A DNA stretch of 6,433 nucleotides from Candidatus Stahliibacteriota bacterium (GCA_030670165.1 DAOVCF010000115.1:1-6433); one strand, 5' to 3'; shown: positions 1-5,459, numbered from the stretch's first letter. Numbers and translations: made by a program. The notes: generated by a model not told the origin, from the letters alone.

Positions 1-444
1 AGGGTCGTAGGCAAGCTTGGAGGGCACGATCTCCGTCGGGTTCCAAACGTATCCGGTGCCCCATGCCAGGGGCTGCTTGCCTAACCGCGCCACCAGACTC
101 TTCCACGAGATGGACATGTAGGCATTTGATATGCGGAACGATGGCTCCAGCCGGTATTCGTACATCCCTTGCAGAGAATCAGGGATCAGCTCAGCCAGTG
201 AATCCGGCACAAAATCCAGCAGGTTGACCTCGACCGTTCCGAACGGCAGCGAGGCCTCGGCGTCGGCGTGAAGGAAGGATGATGAGCCCAGGTCGCCTTC
301 CAAAGAGAAGAGAAGGTTGTTGAGATCAAGGATATTCCAATCCTCAACGTACTGGACACTTAGGACGTTCTCGTACTGACCGTTTATATCCACCTGTCCG
401 TAAACTACACCAATCAGCCCCAGGATCAGTAATAACCTATACAT
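1..444 (-). CDS. Outer-membrane beta-barrel (porin-like) protein, N-terminal part; runs off left edge
   Basis: The frame is open from an ATG at 444 to the window edge, giving 148 visible residues without a stop; the C-terminus lies outside. Residues 1-16 form a typical signal peptide (short basic start, Leu/Ile/Gly/Val core, cleavage likely after VVYG before QVDING). The mature part alternates polar and hydrophobic residues as beta-strands do. It carries GKQPLAWGTGYVWNPTEI at 122-139, which resembles the GRQxxxWGxGxxWNPTD motif I recall from alginate-export/DUF1302-like barrel proteins. An outer-membrane location is inferred from this. The start overlaps the end of the upstream phosphatase gene by 8 bases (ATGTATAG), and an AAGGAG (458-463) lies 13 bases upstream inside that gene, so the two are probably co-transcribed and translationally coupled. 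The substrate cannot be told. It could also be an exported barrel with a structural role. Confidence 0.72.
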   Translation of the reverse strand, partial: MYRLLLILGLIGVVYGQVDINGQYENVLSVQYVEDWNILDLNNLLFSLEGDLGSSSFLHADAEASLPFGTVEVNLLDFVPDSLAELIPDSLQGMYEYRLEPSFRISNAYMSISWKSLVARLGKQPLAWGTGYVWNPTEIVPSKLAYDP

Positions 445-1096
445 CTTCACGGATGAACTCCTTTAAGTGCTTGGTTTGATTGAAAAGGGTTAATGCATAA
501 CCCCGCTCCAGGGTATGCTCGATGATCGAATACGAAGCGGTTTCGGGATTAAGCTTCCAGAAGTAGGGGGCAGGGATGCCTAAGATGCCTGCAATCAAGG
601 GCTTTATCACCGCCCGGTGGGTAAGGACCGCGAACCCTTCTCCCATCCTCTCTTCGGTTATCCGCGCCAGTGCCTTAACCGCCCTGGTCTGCACCTTCTC
701 AAGCGTTTCCGCACCCTGCATCCTTAACTTCTCAGGCTCGGTGCGCCACAGCCTGAACTGGCTTGGATATTCCTCTGCGATCTCGGCTTTGGGCCTACCC
801 TCCCAGGAGCCCAGATGGATGTTGTTGAAGCCCTGCTCAACGATCGGTTCGATTCCTCTGCCTTCGCAGATCGCTTTTGCCGTCTCCAACGCCCTTGATA
901 GAGGGCTCGAGTAGATAGCGTCAAGGTTGACGTCCTTTAGCTCTCGCGCCAGAGATTCAGCCTGCTTGCGTCCAACCTCGTTCAATGGGAAGTCGTATCG
1001 ACCTCTAAACAATCCCTGTCTGTTACCTGCACACTCGCCGTGCCGAATAAGATAAATCGTCGTCCGCATACCCAACTTTAACCTTCTAAGTCTCAC
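437..1096 (-). CDS. Histidine phosphatase superfamily protein (phosphoglycerate mutase-like, GpmB/CobC type)
   Basis: A 219-residue cytosolic protein of the phosphohistidine phosphatase fold, which removes phosphate from small phosphorylated metabolites through a phospho-His intermediate. Visible motifs are RHGE at 18-21 (nucleophile His19), SSPLSRALETA at 63-73 (phosphate-binding Arg68), GSWEG at 96-100, and THR at 159-161 (second catalytic His160). Length fits the family. The position that usually holds the acid Glu (LxE before the xxGxWEG motif) reads F-N-N, with Asn92 instead of Glu, so activity may differ. The start is the GTG at 1096: CAGGAG at 1104-1109 sits 7 bases upstream. The alternative ATG at 1069 would remove nine basic residues and begin nearer the RHGE strand, but has only AGAAGG about 12 bases upstream. 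It overlaps the next gene by 8 bases. The substrate (alpha-ribazole phosphate, phosphoglycerate or other) cannot be assigned, and no cobalamin genes are present. Confidence 0.88.
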   Translation of the reverse strand: MRLRRLKLGMRTTIYLIRHGECAGNRQGLFRGRYDFPLNEVGRKQAESLARELKDVNLDAIYSSPLSRALETAKAICEGRGIEPIVEQGFNNIHLGSWEGRPKAEIAEEYPSQFRLWRTEPEKLRMQGAETLEKVQTRAVKALARITEERMGEGFAVLTHRAVIKPLIAGILGIPAPYFWKLNPETASYSIIEHTLERGYALTLFNQTKHLKEFIREDV

Positions 1097-1150
1097 ATGT
1101 CAACTCCTGAGAAGCTGAAAACTTAACGTCGCCTATCATCTGGGATGGAT

Positions 1151-1178
1151 GCTCTTTTACCCTAGGATTAAAAAGAGC
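1151..1178. promoter_or_regulatory. Near-palindrome in the divergent intergenic region; possible operator
   Basis: GCTCTTTT (1151-1158) and AAAAGAGC (1171-1178) are perfect 8-bp inverted arms. The 12-base centre contains the palindrome CCTAGG. The site lies between the minus-strand phosphatase gene and the plus-strand DUF4097 gene, where an operator acting on both could sit. No run of T follows on either strand beyond the arms, so a classical terminator is less likely. TACAAT at 1212-1217 is a possible -10 for the plus-strand gene, but no good -35 stands in front of it. Function is inferred only. Confidence 0.3.
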
Positions 1179-1240
1179 AATTGAAACAAAACCTCGCAAG
1201 ATTGCGTCATCTACAATTATCAGAAGCCGAAGGAGGCGTT

Positions 1241-2224
1241 ATGAAGGTAAAGTTGTCGCTGGTTCTTTTGGCCTTGCTTGTGATGAATGCAGGGCTTGTA
1301 GCCGCCGAACGGCTCAAGAAGGAGTTTATAGTCGGCCCTACCCCTGAACTTATAGTTGACGTTGATGCCGGAAAGGTGACGGTCGAGCGAGGCGATGCTG
1401 GCAAAATCACCGTCTACATTGAGTTAGGGAACCGGGACCGTTACAGACTTTCAAGCGAGCAGGACGGCGACGAGGTTCGCATCGAGCTGGAACACAAAGG
1501 TCTCTTAGGATGGTTCATTTTTCCTTTTGACGTTATCTCAGGCGATGAGCCGTGGGTTCGGGTAGAGGTGCCTTCCAGGTGCGACCTTGATCTGGTGATC
1601 GATGCCGGACGCATAGAGATAAGAGGTGGTGTTGAGGGAACCATCAGGGCGCGCACCGGCGCAGGTTCGATAAGGATGAATGACGTTGGAGGCGACGTTC
1701 GGGCAAGGGCCACAGGCGGTTCTATTCATATAGACGAGGCCAAAGGAAAGGTGGACGCGGAGACGAGCACCGGCGAGGTAATAATCCGGGACTCGGATGG
1801 GGAGTTCTATCTTGAGACGAGCGCCGGTTCGATCGAGATCGATCGTGCATCTGGTCGGTTCCGCGTTCTATCAATCGTAGGCTCGATAGATTTCGACGGA
1901 ACCATTACCGAAGGGGAGGATAATCTTCTCGAAACCTCGGTAGGCTCTATAAAAGCAAGGCTCAGCGGGCTTTCGGATATTGAGATAGACGCGGAGACCG
2001 AGGTTGGCAGTGTGAGTATCTTCCCGGATATTGAACCGGTAGATGAATGGGAGCATCATCTTCGCGTCCGTATAGGTGACGGCACCAAGAGGCTTAGACT
2101 GCGTTCGGAGACCGGATCGATTCGTATCCGAAAGGGAACCGAACCTGAGAGGATCGAGGTTGAAAAAGAAGGAACAAAGCCAGAAGAATCAGAAGACGTA
2201 CCGCCCGGGGAACCAATCGAGTAG
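1241..2224 (+). CDS. Secreted DUF4097-type putative adhesin with beta-solenoid repeats
   Basis: A 327-residue exported protein. The start is the ATG at 1241, preceded by AAGGAGG (1230-1236) at 4 bases. A TTG at 1181 would put 20 non-signal-like residues before the signal peptide and has no good ribosome site. Residues 1-22 are a signal peptide ending in LVAA. Residues 28-115 form a beta-rich N-terminal domain. From about 120 to 297 come short strands of the form G-x-I/V/F-x-A/I/L-x. Glycines fall exactly every nine residues from 133 to 214 (133, 142, 151, 160, 169, 178, 187, 196, 205, 214), then the pattern continues with small insertions (GSIKAR 235, GSVSIF 256, GSIRIR 292). This is the layout of DUF4097 beta-solenoids, often called putative adhesins; the biochemical role of the family is not settled. 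The tail (300-327) is rich in Glu, Lys and Pro and probably disordered. No membrane anchor or sorting domain is visible, so it is likely periplasmic or surface-associated. A shorter paralogue follows. Confidence 0.82.
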   Translation: MKVKLSLVLLALLVMNAGLVAAERLKKEFIVGPTPELIVDVDAGKVTVERGDAGKITVYIELGNRDRYRLSSEQDGDEVRIELEHKGLLGWFIFPFDVISGDEPWVRVEVPSRCDLDLVIDAGRIEIRGGVEGTIRARTGAGSIRMNDVGGDVRARATGGSIHIDEAKGKVDAETSTGEVIIRDSDGEFYLETSAGSIEIDRASGRFRVLSIVGSIDFDGTITEGEDNLLETSVGSIKARLSGLSDIEIDAETEVGSVSIFPDIEPVDEWEHHLRVRIGDGTKRLRLRSETGSIRIRKGTEPERIEVEKEGTKPEESEDVPPGEPIE

Positions 2225-2348
2225 TTCTTAAGGCCGCCTTGCATCCATCGTAATCGCCCTTTTATCTTCAAGGTGCCAGCCCTCTTTACTTAAGGGGATG
2301 TGCAACAAACGGCTCAGATATTGCGTCCTCTTCGTTGAAGGAGGCTTG

Positions 2349-2846
2349 ATGAGAGGAAAACTGCTCCACGCACTTCTTCCGTTGTTTTCGGCAGTCGCCG
2401 TACTCGCGGCCGGGGAGACGCAGGTCATAGAAGAGGGGTTTTCCGTAGGCCCCGAGCCCAGGTTGATTATAGATGCGGACCCGGCGCGACTGACTGTGGA
2501 GGTAGGTGACAGCAACCGGATAGAGCTGAAGGTGGAGCTGCCCGGTGGGCACATCTATTCGCTTTCAACTGAGCAGGAGGGGGATAAGGTAACCGTGAGG
2601 GTGGAATCCGAGGGAACCTTGGGTTTAATAATGCGGCAGCTCAGACTTTATGAGGCGGACATCAGCGCCCGGGTGCCTGCAAACTGCGATGTTGTGCTGC
2701 TGACCCGGTCCGGGCGCATTGAGGTGAGGGGGGTAGGAGGAGAGATCCGCTCCCACAGCGGCTCGAAAGTTGAACAGGTGATAAGGTGGATCTTGCGTAT
2801 GGGTAGCATTGCGGATACCGATCAAGCAGATGGGGGAGAGGAATAG
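2349..2846 (+). CDS. Secreted DUF4097-like protein, shortened paralogue of the preceding gene
   Basis: 165 residues starting at the ATG at 2349, preceded by GAAGGAGG (2337-2344) at 4 bases, the same arrangement as in the upstream gene. An earlier ATG at 2298 would add 17 residues that do not look like a signal peptide. Residues 1-21 are a signal peptide (core LLHALLPLFSAVAVLAA). Residues 28-115 align with the upstream protein: VGPEPRLIIDAD versus VGPTPELIVDVD, STEQEGDKV versus SSEQDGDEV, VPANCDVVL versus VPSRCDLDL, and SGRIEVRG versus AGRIEIRG. Only the first solenoid turns remain (G122, G131); after GSHSGS-like residues near 138 the sequence turns into an unrelated tail with a lone MGSI at 151-154. 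The other two forward frames hit stops at once, so a single frameshift does not restore the repeat. It is either a natural short form or a C-terminally deleted duplicate. Probably co-expressed with the upstream gene, 124 bp away. Confidence 0.68.
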   Translation: MRGKLLHALLPLFSAVAVLAAGETQVIEEGFSVGPEPRLIIDADPARLTVEVGDSNRIELKVELPGGHIYSLSTEQEGDKVTVRVESEGTLGLIMRQLRLYEADISARVPANCDVVLLTRSGRIEVRGVGGEIRSHSGSKVEQVIRWILRMGSIADTDQADGGEE

Positions 2847-2902
2847 TCTGTCCGGCGCCGGGTGAGTTCCACAACCGACGTTTGATGTGCGAGCGCCGCG
2901 TG

Positions 2903-3000
2903 AACTTCTGTACTGCCAACGCTATTCTGCATCCTATCCGTTGAAACTGAAGGAATGTTTATTGCCCCTGATTTGTCCTCCGAAGAAGAGTACAGAAGTT
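2903..3000. repeat. 98-bp element bounded by perfect 12-bp inverted repeats
   Basis: AACTTCTGTACT at 2903-2914 and AGTACAGAAGTT at 2989-3000 are exact reverse complements 74 bp apart; the match stops sharply at both ends. The interior has a smaller inverted pair, CAACG (2918-2922) and CGTTG (2939-2943), and no gene. The core returns at 3027-3035 (TAACTTCTG), which pairs with 2993-3001 (CAGAAGTTA), so two mutually exclusive hairpins are possible. The size and ends suit a MITE-like element, but no target-site duplication is visible next to the arms. It may instead be a 3'-end RNA structure of the preceding gene. I see no gene between 2847 and 3018. Confidence 0.45.
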
Positions 3001-3040
3001 AAAACTCCATGGTTATCTCTAATCGCTAACTTCTGCTTTT
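2993..3040 (+). terminator. Possible hairpin terminator-like structure after the DUF4097 pair
   Basis: CAGAAGTTA (2993-3001) and TAACTTCTG (3027-3035) form a perfect 9-bp stem with a 25-base loop, followed by CTTTT. The loop is long and the T run short, so termination would be weak. The right arm lies inside the last codons of the minus-strand membrane fragment. The left arm is also the right arm of the 12-bp inverted repeat, so the two structures compete. Confidence 0.25.
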
Positions 3041-3249
3041 ATAATCGGCTTTGACTTTTTGACGAAATGGGTCGCCAGTTTATCTGCGATTACATCACGC
3101 AAGTAGCGTGACAGGACTCTATGGATTCGACAGCTATACAGGACTAGAGTCGTGAAATAGATAGAGACAAGGGGCGCAGCGATAAGAACTTTGTCAACAC
3201 CTCTGTCAAAGGCAACGCCAGAGAACGTAACTGCCACTATGGCACCCAA
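3019..3249 (-). CDS. Short membrane protein, probably a 5'-truncated remnant
   Basis: 76 residues from a TTG at 3249 to TAG at 3019-3021. The frame stays open upstream to a TAG at 3295-3297 with no ATG, GTG or TTG beyond 3249, and no ribosome-binding site precedes the TTG. Including the upstream codons, the product has a basic segment (GQRNR), a first hydrophobic stretch (LTIALGAIVAVTFSGVAF), DKV, a second hydrophobic stretch (VLIAAPLVSIYFTTLVLY), then RIHRVLSRYLRDVI and a basic tail. This two-helix layout with a RIHR-x-x-RYLR-like segment is one I associate with small uncharacterised membrane proteins whose N-terminus is longer, so the usual start appears lost. The family recall is from memory and unverified. 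It could also be a chance open frame, though the composition argues for coding ancestry. Confidence 0.35.
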   Translation of the reverse strand: MGAIVAVTFSGVAFDRGVDKVLIAAPLVSIYFTTLVLYSCRIHRVLSRYLRDVIADKLATHFVKKSKPIIKAEVSD

Positions 3250-3283
3250 GGCAATAGTTAGTTGAATTGAGCATCGATTTCGC

Positions 3284-3311
3284 TGCCCCGAGTCCTAACC
3301 CCTATGGGGCA
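3284..3311 (-). terminator. Hairpin downstream of the membrane-protein pair; weak terminator candidate
   Basis: TGCCCC (3284-3289) and GGGGCA (3306-3311) are perfect 6-bp arms. CCCC at 3299-3302 can alternatively pair with GGGG at 3306-3309 across a three-base loop. The site lies 36 bases past the stop of the last gene in the minus-strand run, where a terminator is expected, but no T run follows on the minus strand. Confidence 0.22.
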
Positions 3312-3346
3312 CACGTCTTCGATGGAGAAAAGGAGAATTTGTTTCC

Positions 3347-3883
3347 CTACTTCTTTTCCCTCTTTGCGCCCCCGATGAGCCGAGCAACGAGTATACCGAT
3401 CGCCACCCCGCCGGTGGTCTCGATCACGGAAACCAAATCGCCCTGCATATCTTCCATGAAATTTGCAATGGGTCGGCTTATGAGAGGCAGCAGGTATACC
3501 ATTATTACACCGGCGATGACTCCGCCCGCGAAGCTGACTACAGCGCGAAGGACAAGAATGCGCCTGGAGACCCAGTCGCCCAGATACATGAGTCCTGCGA
3601 ATAGCGCGAAGTACAGCAGGGCGTATAGACCTCTAAGTAGAGGCGAGGCATGAGATACTATCGCAACCATTGCAGAAAGGATAACGGCGCTTCCAAGCGC
3701 ATAGAAGAACCCTTCCTCGTTCCAGGAAAGAACCACGAATCCCAGGACGGCGGCAAGTAATGCCACCTTTAGGCCCATACCGCTGAACCATGCCCCCTGC
3801 AGAAGCCCATGCAGCAGCCCTGCAACCGCAAAGGCAACCGCAAGCACAAGGATGATCTTCAGCCAACTTCCACGTTGTTTCAT
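3347..3883 (-). CDS. Six-helix integral membrane protein of unknown function (paralogue 2 of the pair)
   Basis: 178 residues, not recognised as a named family. Hydrophobic segments lie at about 8-28, 38-53, 59-77, 83-101, 110-135 and 152-170, with a basic C-terminal tail (AKREKK). It aligns along its length with the gene upstream: SW near the N-terminus, GFVVLSWNEEGFFYAL (48-63), LGDWVSRR (101-108), a GGVIAG segment (120-125), and two Glu residues at 144 and 155 that match Glu151 and Glu162 of the paralogue with the same 11-residue spacing. Glu155 falls at the start of the last helix, which is unusual and suggests a functional role. The ATG at 3883 overlaps the upstream stop (ATGA), with AAGGAG at 3889-3894 five bases before it, so the two genes are translationally coupled and may form a heteromer. 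The function is unknown. No transport or enzyme motif is seen. Confidence 0.72.
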   Translation of the reverse strand: MKQRGSWLKIILVLAVAFAVAGLLHGLLQGAWFSGMGLKVALLAAVLGFVVLSWNEEGFFYALGSAVILSAMVAIVSHASPLLRGLYALLYFALFAGLMYLGDWVSRRILVLRAVVSFAGGVIAGVIMVYLLPLISRPIANFMEDMQGDLVSVIETTGGVAIGILVARLIGGAKREKK

Positions 3884-4455
3884 TCCAACTCCTTTTCCGG
3901 TTTAAGGGTTTTTCTTTCACCCAGGAGTATCCTTGAGATCAAAAGGCCACTCGGCACCGCGACCGAGATCTCAAGTACAGGCACTAAACCCAGCCTCACC
4001 CCTTCAAGGAACCCGCCTATGCCTGGCGTAAGTGATCCAACTACCCCGAAGGTCAGGAATCCTGCAACGCCTCCGCCAAGGAGGCCGAAAAGCCAACGCA
4101 GGGCCTGCCGCCGTCGGCCCAGCACGTCACCGAGCTTGATCAGTCCGACAAAGAGGACTTCGACACCAAAGATAACAAGAATCTGGATTAGCTTTGCACT
4201 CATGAATCTTCCGACGAGCCCGCCGGCAAGGGCCGCGATCAGGGCGGTCAGAAGTGCGTAGAAAAATCCCCTCTCGCGCCACGCGCAGACAAGGAACCCG
4301 ATCACCCCGGCGGCCACTCCTATCTGCAAAACCCTTATCCACCCTATAGGGGCTTTGGAAAGCAATTCAACAAGGATTTGTCCTGTGCCTGCAAGGATGA
4401 GGGAGATAAAAAGCGCAGCGGTCATCCTGGCCCATGAGAACCGATCACTTACCAT
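3880..4455 (-). CDS. Six-helix integral membrane protein of unknown function (paralogue 1 of the pair)
   Basis: 191 residues from the ATG at 4455. The frame extends to a TTG at 4488 and includes an ATG at 4476, but 4455 is preferred: the protein then begins MVSDRFSWARM, aligning with MKQRGSWLKI of the downstream paralogue, and the upstream codons overlap a strong promoter. Hydrophobic segments lie at about 12-32, 38-58, 64-82, 89-108, 118-140 and 156-178. Conserved with its paralogue are GFLVCAWRERGFFYAL (53-68), LGDVLGRRR (108-116), a glycine-rich GGGVAG (127-132), and Glu151 and Glu162. The C-terminal tail is charged (ERKTLKPEKELE). No ribosome-binding site precedes the chosen start, which fits a leaderless transcript. 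If the ATG at 4476 is used instead, AGGAG lies only two bases away. The function is unknown. It follows mutM by about 55 bases on the same strand but has its own promoter candidate. Confidence 0.72.
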   Translation of the reverse strand: MVSDRFSWARMTAALFISLILAGTGQILVELLSKAPIGWIRVLQIGVAAGVIGFLVCAWRERGFFYALLTALIAALAGGLVGRFMSAKLIQILVIFGVEVLFVGLIKLGDVLGRRRQALRWLFGLLGGGVAGFLTFGVVGSLTPGIGGFLEGVRLGLVPVLEISVAVPSGLLISRILLGERKTLKPEKELE

Positions 4456-4460
4456 GCCAC

Positions 4461-4488
4461 AGCATAATGGATTCATCGCTCCTGTCAA
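4461..4488 (-). promoter_or_regulatory. Sigma-70-type promoter for the membrane-protein pair
   Basis: A full-consensus TTGACA (4488-4483 read on the minus strand) is followed after 16 bases by TATGCT (4466-4461), which keeps the key T, A and final T of the -10. The expected transcription start is near 4454-4455, exactly at the ATG chosen for the gene, implying a leaderless message. The -35 spacing is one short of ideal. The match resembles the promoter before mutM. Confidence 0.5.
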
Positions 4489-4510
4489 GGGTTTTATCAG
4501 AGACCTGCCG

Positions 4511-5350
4511 TTATCGTCGGGAGCGAACGGGGCGGGATAGAGGGTGTGTTACGGGGGGCTGACAGCGAGGGCAGTAGAAGGTGTCGCGGGTGGTGGTCGA
4601 GACCCACTGGACCCTGGTTCCGCAGCGCGGACAGGGTTCCCCTTTACGTCGGTGCACGGCCATGAATGGCCGTGATTCATCGATCTCCAATTTGTTACCG
4701 GTCAGCCTGCGGGTCTCTTTGAAGGCCTCGATAAGGGTCTTGCGTATTGCTCCATGGAGCCTGGCAACCTCCTCGGAGGTCAACTTGCCTGCCTGCTTGA
4801 AAGGCGAAAGTCCTGTCTGCCAGCATATCTCGTCCGCGTATGCGTTGCCTATGCCGGCAACGTTTCGTTGATTCAAGAGGAAGTTCTTTAATCTCTCGCG
4901 CGAGCCCGAAAGTAACTTGACCAGTCGATCAATGGTAAACTCATCGGATAAAGGCTCCGGTCCCAGTTCCTTTATGTCGTCTGCTCCTTTATCCTTTGGC
5001 AGTATCCACATGCTCATCCGCTTGAGCTTTGCTTCTTCAACGAGGTGCAGGGTATTCCCGTTATTGAACTCTACGAACGCGGCCGAGCTTTTGAAGGGTC
5101 CTTTCTCTTTGGGCCGCATCTTGAATCTGCCGGAAAGCATCAGATGGACAACGATCCGGTGGCGCTCGAGCGCTATCTCGATGTACTTCCCCCGACGCGT
5201 GACGGCGGCCACCCTCTGTCCTATTAAGTCATCGGGCAGGAGCGTTTTCTGGATGTAGGGCTTGATGATACGCAGATCGGCGATCCGCTTGCCGACGATC
5301 AGTTGGTTGAGGTTCTCCTTAAGAACCTCAAGTTCAGGCAGCTCAGGCAT
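4511..5350 (-). CDS. mutM: Fpg/Nei-family DNA glycosylase (formamidopyrimidine-DNA glycosylase-like)
   Basis: 279 residues, the usual length. Base-excision repair enzyme that removes oxidised purines such as 8-oxoguanine and cuts at the resulting AP site through beta/delta elimination. It starts MPELPELE, giving the catalytic Pro2 and Glu3 after Met removal. Lys55 in RRGKYIEI matches the conserved lysine of the beta-hairpin, and HLMLSGRF (69-76) the phosphate-contacting loop. The helix-two-turn-helix carries NVAGIGNAYADEI (163-175). A C-terminal zinc finger has Cys240, Cys243, Cys260 and Cys263 (C-x2-C-x16-C-x2-C) with Arg255 before TFYC. The DPRRFG-type void-filling loop of E. coli MutM is replaced by VEEAKLKRMSMW (104-115), so this is a divergent Fpg/Nei subgroup and its lesion preference may differ. 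The start ATG has GGGGTG at 5356-5361 as a weak ribosome site and is fixed by the MPELPE N-terminus. It has its own promoter and a structured leader. Confidence 0.93.
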   Translation of the reverse strand: MPELPELEVLKENLNQLIVGKRIADLRIIKPYIQKTLLPDDLIGQRVAAVTRRGKYIEIALERHRIVVHLMLSGRFKMRPKEKGPFKSSAAFVEFNNGNTLHLVEEAKLKRMSMWILPKDKGADDIKELGPEPLSDEFTIDRLVKLLSGSRERLKNFLLNQRNVAGIGNAYADEICWQTGLSPFKQAGKLTSEEVARLHGAIRKTLIEAFKETRRLTGNKLEIDESRPFMAVHRRKGEPCPRCGTRVQWVSTTTRDTFYCPRCQPPVTHPLSRPVRSRR

Positions 5351-5357
5351 ACTTACA

Positions 5358-5388
5358 CCCCAGACGAATGTTTCGTCTTCGCTTGGGG
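5358..5388 (-). promoter_or_regulatory. mutM leader hairpin that can cover the ribosome-binding site
   Basis: On the minus strand AGACGAA (5378-5372) and TTCGTCT (5368-5362) pair perfectly around a three-base loop. Just outside, CCCC (5388-5385) can pair with GGGG (5361-5358), leaving a six-base bulge. That GGGG is the best ribosome-binding candidate, seven bases before the ATG. The layout suggests control of translation by RNA structure or by a protein binding the hairpin, but this is inference from pairing alone. Confidence 0.35.
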
Positions 5389-5430
5389 ACCCCGGAATAA
5401 AGAGACCCTGAGAGATACGCTCATAGATTT

Positions 5431-5459
5431 AGCTTAGTCGAACGGCTTTGTTTTGTCAA
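5431..5459 (-). promoter_or_regulatory. Sigma-70-type promoter for mutM
   Basis: On the minus strand a full-consensus TTGACA (5459-5454) is followed after 17 bases by TAAGCT (5436-5431). The expected start near 5424 gives a leader of about 74 bases that contains the hairpin before the ATG at 5350. The -10 is weaker than consensus but its shape (TAnGCT) matches the second promoter of this window. Confidence 0.5.

Noticed and set aside
576..914. Plus-strand open frame opposite the histidine phosphatase
   Set aside because: The minus strand carries all the family motifs in this interval, and the plus-strand product has no recognisable features.
2239..2268. Possible promoter TTGCAT-N18-TATCTT before the short DUF4097 gene
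   Set aside because: The -35 matches consensus at only three positions, and the two genes are plausibly co-transcribed, so it is too weak to annotate.
2760..2846. A simple frameshift as the cause of the short second DUF4097 protein
   Set aside because: Both alternative plus-strand frames meet stops within a few codons after the break and show no G-x-I repeat, so one indel does not restore the solenoid.
2847..2940. Integron attC-like site
   Set aside because: Looked for RYYYAAC and GTTRRRY boxes around the inverted repeats. The nearest sequences do not fit, and no integrase or cassette array is present.
3267..3653. Plus-strand open frame of 128 codons opposite the membrane-protein gene
   Set aside because: It is the mirror of a well-supported membrane protein on the minus strand. 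Its product is Pro/Ser/Thr/Arg-rich without domains, as expected for a shadow frame.
3809..4261. Plus-strand open frame of 150 codons opposite the membrane pair
   Set aside because: Low-complexity Ser/Pro/Arg/Thr product, no ribosome site, and full overlap with the conserved paralogues on the other strand.
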